From Sordariomycetes sp. S80-01Y (taxonomy: Eukaryota; Ascomycota; Sordariomycetes): DNA of 64,000 nucleotides. Numbering within the stretch: position 1 is the first letter of the stretch; every line of letters begins with the position of its first letter. The stretch is from assembly GCA_037042185.1 (NCBI GenBank), contig JAXQJY010000033.1:992001-1056000 (forward strand), written 5' to 3'. Shown one piece after another: positions 56,997 through 64,000 of the stretch. Position numbers and translations under genes: made by a program. The notes below the pieces were generated by a model that made no database searches, was not told where the DNA came from, and saw only the letters and a program-made list of their open reading frames with translations.

Positions 56997-58043
56997 GATG
57001 TTAACAGCGGCGCGATGGGACACGTTATTCTAGACATGCCTGGGAGACGACATAGGAGGCGTTTTTCGATGGGTAGACGGCGCGATGGCATTCAAGAAGG
57101 CTGCGGCACACGTGCACCTGAGACATCTTGTCATTGACATGAGTGTAAAGCGAGAAGCATGATATCCTGACATTGCACGTTGATGATGCGGGGATGAGCG
57201 GATTTGACTAGTATGGTGACGCGTGGCGTCTGAAGTTGGGGACCTCGCTTCGACGACAACGCCGCGCCTCTTGAACCAGCGCGTATCGCGGACGGGAGGA
57301 TAGATGACACGCCTCTCGCTCAGTCAATGCGCCATGTCGGCGCTGGAGATCAAAAGGCACCTTACCTTGACCTGAATCGCTCTTAACATTGTCCACGCTG
57401 GCATCGCTCTTGCTCTGATCTGCACTCCACCTCATTTGCATCCGCCAAGGAAGTTCGGGTGCCGGCTTGACGAGTTCTTGCTCGAGCATCACCGTAAAGA
57501 ACGACCTTCCTCCTCTTCCGAAGCTGCATCTCGACTGTTGCAGTTGCGCTTATACTTCCGCAGTCCTTATCGTGCAACTTCATTCTAAAAAATCCATCAA
57601 GTCTCACCGGTGCTCACCCACGTCCTCCAACCGCGCTGCACCTCTGCCATCATCAAACAGATTCAACGCCCGCCTGGCTGGCAGCATCCTATATCGTCCT
57701 TTAACCCTATTGCTTCGTTCCCCTTTAGTCCTATTCTGACTCCCTATTGTAGTCTCGTCATCGAGAGCAAACCGTCGATTCAACATCAGACTCATTACCA
57801 AAGGTACAAACCCCCTCTCAGACACAGCATTCCTCCCTCTCAACTTCACACACGCGCCCACCACGCTGCTGAATCAAGATCAAACAAAACGCGCCTTGTC
57901 ATAATGGGAGTATTCCTTCTTCTAGGGAGCCCGCGGCTCTCTAAAATGGATCTTCCAGTCTTTGTCCTCCCTTTTTCGACTCCTTATGCTTTGCACTGGG
58001 AACTGTCTGCTTTCCCACCTGTCGACCCCTTTCACAAGATATC
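56997..58043. other. Intergenic region with CT-rich leader of GH81
   Basis: 3' of STN1, then a CT-rich promoter/leader (57500-58043). No gene was recognised. Confidence 0.45.
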
Positions 58044-60871
58044 ATGGCGCCACGTACGTCAATAATCAAGATTTGTTTGCTAATCTTGGCACAGTCGACT
58101 ACCGTCAGGTCTCACTTCGCTTTGAGACCACTATCTGCTGTCTCAAAGCCTTGCCAAGGCCTCCGCGACCGAAGTCACGGTAGGCAGCATCGTTGTTTAG
58201 CTGAGGTGCCGCAGCTCCTCACTGATAATAGCACCCATATCCTACCAGATCTTCACTCGAAGAGTCTAAGAGATCTCGAATCGTTGGTATCAGTCGACGA
58301 CCAAGTACCAGAGGTATTCGACGGTGATTTCGTCGGAAAATACAAGGTTCCCCTTCCACCCGAGACGACAACACTCTACCCAACTACGTCGACATACGCT
58401 TATTCAACTCAAAGCTCGTTACCCACTACGAGTACCAAATTCGGGATGTTTTCTTGGGCGAACAGCACCTCCGAGGGTGCACAGGAGACGCCGGGCCCGT
58501 ACTCCAAATCAAGCAGGCCTAAGCCTAGCGACATGGCGGATGCTGAGGACATTTTTACTGCCCCAATCGACACCAAAGCGCCACCTTCCATGATGAAGGT
58601 GCAAAAGGATCACCCAGTTCCGCGCACTGGCATTCAGTCGCAGGCACCGCTCCAGACCAATAAATTTTATGCCAACTTCTTCTTGGGAGATCAACGAGCG
58701 CCGACGTACACATTCCCGTACTCCATAAGTTGGGCTGGGGGCAAAGGGGCGACGCATAATAGCTGGGGCATGGTGTGCTCTCACACCGAAGCCAAGCAGC
58801 GCGTCTTTGGCACGGAGAAGATGCCCGGTGTCTCGTCTTACTATATCAACCCGGTTGGTATCGAGTCTATGGTTTTGTCGGCTTCTGAGCTCGGCAAGCA
58901 CACTGCAGTCTCGATCGACAGCACGACAGCGTTCTCGGCCAGAGTACACCTAAGTCAAGACAACGAGACGCCTCCTGCCATTTCGTTCCCCATTGTTCAA
59001 GGAATGCCGTATGTTACTGCCGAGTACAGCGAGACGACACCACTTATTAATACCGGAGTCTTCTTCAAGACTGTCACAAAAGTCACCAGAAACCCGAAGC
59101 CTGGTCTGGCCAAGTTCACATTTACCCTCGAGGACGGGGCCACCTGGCGGTTATACGCATGGAACACCAAGGGCGAGGAGCTCGACCTTCAGGTTGTCAA
59201 TAACGGAGCAGCCAAGTCTCAGAAGCCCTTCACCGGGATTATCCAAATCGCCAAAGATCCCATGACCCCAGGCTCTGAGGCGACGCTGGACGATGGGGCC
59301 GGTATTTACCCAGTGACTTTGACCCTTACTGGCTCAGCCAAGGATAACGTTGGGACCTACATCTTCAATTACCAGAGGGAAGGCCATCAAACTGGAAACC
59401 TTTATATGTATGCTCTCCCTCATCACCTAGACTCGTTCAATGTGGATACAAAGCAGAGGATCCAACCAGTCGAGATACAGTCAACAACCAAGGGCCTCGC
59501 GACTCTTGTCAAAGGAACTGAGTGGACTATGGTCGAACCGAACATGCCCATCAAAATGGACTTTTCGCCGTGGCATCCTGAAAAGGGCAGCGTCAGCAAG
59601 TTGTCTGATCACTCAAAAGATCTGATCCGAGCCGCTGCCTCCAAGGAACTGACTCAAAACATGATAGCACAGTCCAACCTAGACTCTATGTATTTCAGTG
59701 GAAAGGCTCTGGCAAAATTTGCCCTGATTTTGTACGTCGTCAAAGATTTGGTTGGGGATCAGCAACTAGCAGACACTGGCATTGGGCAGCTCAAAGCAGC
59801 CTTTGGCGCGTTCGCAGCCAACAAGCAAAAATATCCTCTCTTCTACGAAAGTGAGTAGCACTCACCTTTCACACCTCTCATACTAACATGTTGCAGACGC
59901 TTGGGGCGGCGTCGTCTCCTCAGCCACGTACGTGACTGGCAACACAGGCGCGGACTTCGGCAATACGCTATACAACGATCACCATTTCCACTACGGCTAC
60001 CACATCCTTGCTGGGGCCATTCTAGGTCACCTAGATCCCGAGTGGCTAGAGGAGAACAAGGAATACGTGAACATCCTAGCCCGAGATGTTGCCAACCCCA
60101 GTAAGAAGGACAAGTTTTTCCCGCTGTGGCGGAGCTTCGACTGGTACCATGGTCACTGCTGGGCCCATGGTCTTTACGCCTCTATGGACGGCAAGGTACG
60201 TAGTCGGCCTCCCCGTTAAGATGCTTTGCTGATACGCGGCAGAACCAAGAATCGAGTTCAGAGGACATGATGCACGCCTACGCACTCAAGATGTGGGGCA
60301 AGGTCACCGAGAACAAGCATCTCGAGGCGAGGTACGAGAGGCTGCAAGTGCAACATTTCCATGCTAACGGTTCTCAGGAGCAACCTCCAGCTGTCCATCA
60401 TCTCTCGGAGTCTCCAGCATTATTACTTGTACCAGAAGGACAACAAGGTCCAGCCTCCCCAATTCATCGGCAACAAGGTGGCTGGCATCCTCTTTGAAAA
60501 CAAGGTTGACCATACGACGTTCTTCTCGCCGGATATCGAATGTATCCAGGGCATCCACATGATCCCCCTATTGGCACCGTCGCCATTCGTGCGGACCCCC
60601 AAATTTGTAAGAGAGGAGTGGGATACGTTCTTTAGTGATGGACGTCTAGGTGATATCAACAACGCCTGGAAGGGCATCATCATGGGGAATTACGCCACGG
60701 CTGAGCCGAAGAAGGCCTGGGAGTTCTTCTCTGCAAAGGATTTTGATCCGATGTACCTGGACGGGGGTGCTTCGTTGACATGGTTCATGGCGTACGCTGC
60801 TGGTAAGCCTATTTTCGAGCCCAGAACGGGGCGATTCTAACCTACTGGCAGCTTTGGGGGAGATTGAGTGA
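58044..60871 (+). CDS. GH81 endo-beta-1,3-glucanase (secreted)
   Basis: Predicted 879-residue enzyme from exons 58044-59850, 59897-60195, 60243-60331, 60378-60802 and 60852-60871. It cleaves beta-1,3-glucan, which fits wall remodelling or cell separation. A signal peptide is plausible at 1-22 (IIKICLLILAQSTTV). A Thr/Ser/Pro-rich linker precedes the catalytic part. The GH81 core has NDHHFHYGYHILAGA, SFDWYHGHCWAHGLY and QESSSEDMMHAYALKMWG, which hold the catalytic Asp and Glu. The last exon is only 20 nt and ends the protein AYAAALGEIE. Without the last intron it would end 10 codons earlier in an unlike tail. Confidence 0.92.
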
Positions 60872-63398
60872 TAGCGAGCATTGCCGTTTCCATATGCACA
60901 GATTCAGAGACGAGGGGAGTATCGCATCGGGAGGAGTGTCAGGGCAGATTTTGGGACATCCAACGGTTGATCACCTTCATACATCAATAGCAGCATTGCT
61001 CGCTAGACCTATTCAATATATGCTTTGCTCTCTAGTTGGTGATGAGTAGCAATCGATGTGGTTATTTGTAGGTAATGGTGGTGTGCCTTGTTATGAGCAT
61101 GGGTCAAACTTGGGGAGTGTCTTTTGCGGACGAAGCGGCCCTAGAACGGACGTCCTCGACGAGTTGAGACAGCACCGACAAGATCTCAGAGAATCTCTCT
61201 AGAGGCTTACTATCTAAACCCTTCGCATACTTCCTCAGCTTCTTACGTGGGGTGCACATGCCCAAGGAGTTGGCGAATATAAAGACACAACGTAGGGTAG
61301 CTTGGGCTTAGTCGAGCCTCAGGGAATCAGAGTACAGGGCAGTGCCCGACAACAGGGAACTCTTAAGGTTTCGAGAGTGGGGTTGAGAGCTCCACTGTCG
61401 AGTCTGGCGGCGGGGCCAGCGCCATGTCCCTGCAGCGCCAGCTCAGAAGCTTGGTCAAGCTCCCTTTAGCTCCGTGACGACTGGACCCGGGCGGGCGAAG
61501 CTAATCTCGTTTGAGCTGGAATTCTCCCGTGGGCTCGTCCACTCATTCGGTTGGCACACCAGCACACCTTCTCTCAGCAACAGGGCAAGGTTTCGTCTGG
61601 TTACAGCGGGGTGAGTCTGTCTCTGTTGCGCTCTGTGCGTACAGAATGCCGGCCCCTTGTTGTCTAACGACAGTCGTGGAGGTGAGCTTGTTGGACGAGG
61701 AGGACGACCAGAAAGCCCTTGGGTTCGCCTTGCCATGACGTCGGGACAAGGGTGGGAGCGAGGGATGGCTTGGCGGCGCTAAACGACACGAAGCAGGAAG
61801 GCGGCGGGTGCGAAGGGCGGGTCGCCCACTGACGCTCCGGGACTGGCACCGTGACGGCCACTGCAGTGGCGCTGGGAGCCTGAGGTCTTTGTTTTGGGTG
61901 CTGACGCTCCGCCGGTGCTGTGACGACGCTCTGGCATCGCAACATCGATCCGCTCCCGCTGCCAATTCCATCAGTTCGCCAAATTCCCGGTGCTGCCGTG
62001 CTACTGCTGTGCTACTGCCAGCGCTTACGGCTGACTTCTTGAAACAAGTTGATTCAACACCGTCCTTCTTCCTGCGACCAGCCGCTTAGCTTTCCTTTCC
62101 TCAACACAGAGCGCGTTCCCACGGAACCTCAACAAGCAGCGTCGATAGACATCATCAACGAGCACCGCCGCGTCGCCACGGTACACCCAGCGACCGTGCA
62201 CCAAGTACCTTACCCGGTAAGCTACGCACCCGCTGCCGACTATGTGGTGTGGCGGAGGGGTGGAATGGCAGAATGGGCACAGCGTCCCTTTGAGGCCTCC
62301 ACGACCCTTCGTGCTGGCTGCCCAGGCTCGTGAAGCTACTCCTCAGGCTGCTGGCAATTGGGGTCCACGAGTCACCGGAGCGTCCCATCCCCAGCCCCTG
62401 CGGAAGACCCCCCACATCGTCCCGGCTCAGGCTTAGGCTCAGGCTTGTCGTGAGGAGCAACGCTGACATGTCGCTGTTCGGCTGCTGCGTAGATCTCCAA
62501 CCTCGCTGTCTTACTGCAAGACCCTGTGCCTGCCAGTGTGCTGCAGCTGCGCGAGCACGCAAAGGGAATCGGCCGAGCGTCCTGCCACTTCACGCGCCTC
62601 ACCGCTCCAGCGTGTCCAACACCCGAGATCGTCACCGGCTTCAGGGAAGTCCTGGACAGGCGCAGATACCTCGACAGACTCACGCACAGCGACAGACAAC
62701 CGTCCTGGTGATCATGGTTTGGGGATTCTGTGAGTTGTCTTCTCTGTCCTCTGTTTACCCGTTCGCACAATTGCACTTTGCGCCAACACCTGTACGTCAA
62801 TTGGTTCCGCCAACCGCGATATATCTGATACCTGTCCCGAGCCAAGCAGCTCCAGATCGGGGTCTCTGCCACTCGCTGCATCTGCTGCGTGCACAGCCTC
62901 AATCTCTGAAGCTCCCCCCTCTCGCCTCCAAGCGTCACCAAGTCCACTCTTCCCTGTTCCCGGTGGCCCTCGAGCTCTAGCGTCGCTCTTCTTTCGTTAG
63001 GCCGCACTTTGTCTTTTCACACTTGCGCCCACCAGCACCGACCCTGATTCATTCCTTCTCTTATTCTCGCTACTGTACACCCATCTTCTCTTCTGAGTAT
63101 TGCCTGTATCTCGGGATTCATCGAGACGCGACCAATGCCTGCGGCCTAAGACGTTCCTGTCTCAATCGTGAGCTGCCCCCGAACCTGTCACTTCAATTCC
63201 GCCCTCTCAGCCGCGCCGGTTGGCTGCTGGCGACAGTAGCTCTGTCGCCGCAGCCTCGTCCCCTTCCGATCCCAGCCCCATCCCGATGCGCTCGCCCACT
63301 ACCCGGCGCCCACACAATGCTTGACGACTATTTCTTGGGTCAGCCACAGCTAACATCATTTAGCCAACCTTCCCTTCTCTCGAGAGCTCAGGAGAACA
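60872..63398. other. Intergenic region and long leader of the Ca2+/H+ exchanger
   Basis: About 2.5 kb without a supported gene, several CT-rich stretches (62980-63300) and an ATG at 63317 that opens a 76-codon frame overlapping the next start. Could contain leader introns. Confidence 0.45.
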
Positions 63399-64000
63399 AT
63401 GAGCAACTACAAGCCCTCGGGCGCCGACGAGCGCACGCCCCTCGTCAATGGCGGCGCTTCCTCCTCCGGCCACGAGGTCGTCGAGCGCAGCAGCCGCTCC
63501 AAGGCCAGGGTCTTCCTATTCGACTCGAGCCACACGCCTGGTCTTGACAATGAAAGCCTCGCCATCCGAAGCCTGGTTTACTCCTGGCATGTGGCCAAGG
63601 TCACCATTCTGAGTGGTATGTTTACCTCGCGACTACCGCCCGCTGGCCTCACTGACACCGACAGGCTATGTGAACTTCCTACTTCCCATGGTGCCCATTG
63701 GCATTATCGCTGGTCAGCTGGGCTGGAGCCCAGCTGCCGTCTTTACCATCAACTTCTTCGCCATCATCCCTCTCGCCGCCGTTCTCTCGTTTGCGACCGA
63801 AGAAATCTCCTTGAAGCTGGGCGAGACCATGGGTGGACTCCTCAATGCCACCTTTGGAAATGCCGTTGAACTGATTGTGCGTGCAGCTGCAATTGCGGTC
63901 GACTGGAGCTACGCTAACCGATAACAGGTCAGCATCGTTGCACTCAAGGATGGCCAGATCGCGGTGGTACAATCCTCCATGCTGGGTTCCATCTTGTCCA
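63399..64000 (+). CDS. VCX1: Vacuolar Ca2+/H+ exchanger (CAX), 5' part only
   Basis: Cut by the right edge. Exons seen: 63399-63615, 63665-63876 and 63928 to the edge, 167 residues. The polar N-terminus is followed by helix 1 ([16 protein letters not shown]) and helices 2-3. The CAX c-1 motif [13 protein letters not shown], with the acidic residue of the transport site, spans the second splice site. [10 protein letters not shown] continues in family order. It moves Ca2+ into the vacuole against H+. The N-terminal autoinhibitory-like region and the overlapping upstream frame may regulate it. Assignment is firm though the 3' half is missing. Confidence 0.9.

Overview
This window reads as nuclear DNA of a filamentous ascomycete (Pezizomycotina, most likely Sordariomycetes). 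The evidence is monocistronic genes on both strands, many 44-65 nt spliceosomal introns with GTRNGT donors and CTRAC-type branch sites, CT-rich leaders, and gene families typical of moulds: an AcuK/ERT1 zinc-cluster regulator, a Grg-1/Ccg-1 peptide, FMP52, an AP-1/Yap1 redox factor, an RGG-tailed Argonaute, GH81 and GH115 enzymes, and DHA1/DHA2 pumps. I assembled about 29 gene models by hand. In every complete model the exon lengths sum to an intact reading frame.

Layout. 0-16 kb: a DHA1-type MFS transporter, the AcuK/ERT1-like gluconeogenesis regulator, riboflavin kinase FMN1, FMP52, a RING protein, a DUF3632-like protein, a short-chain dehydrogenase, an SMP-30/gluconolactonase protein and a small mitochondrial protein. 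15.7-19.2 kb is gene-poor and carries perfect palindromes. 19-30 kb: a YANK-type kinase with a DFN motif, Yap1, Grg-1, a BSD-domain protein and TSR2. 30-44 kb: a long HSL-type hydrolase, mitochondrial ribosomal protein mL41, TRAPPC11, a DHA2 pump, an orphan OB-fold protein and a second alpha/beta hydrolase. 44-64 kb: Argonaute, a broken cysteine-rich gene with 30-residue acidic repeats, GH115, a DRAP-type deaminase, a DNAJC9-like co-chaperone, telomere protein STN1, GH81 and the 5' part of a vacuolar Ca2+/H+ exchanger, cut by the right edge.

No secondary-metabolite cluster, CRISPR array, rRNA or convincing tRNA was found. The genes are mostly housekeeping and do not form one pathway. There are loose themes: RNA/DNA maintenance (Argonaute, STN1, OB-fold protein), carbon and cell-wall metabolism (ERT1, GH115, GH81, Grg-1, SMP-30), and flavin supply (FMN1 and the DRAP-type deaminase).

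The strongest candidates for something undescribed are: the Cys-rich gene split by two in-frame TAG codons; the orphan OB-fold protein; the palindromic 31-bp tandem duplication upstream of Argonaute; the perfect 14-bp hairpin beyond grg-1; the three CCGAGATCC boxes upstream of the dehydrogenase; and a 45-nt stop-free intron in the DHA2 pump.
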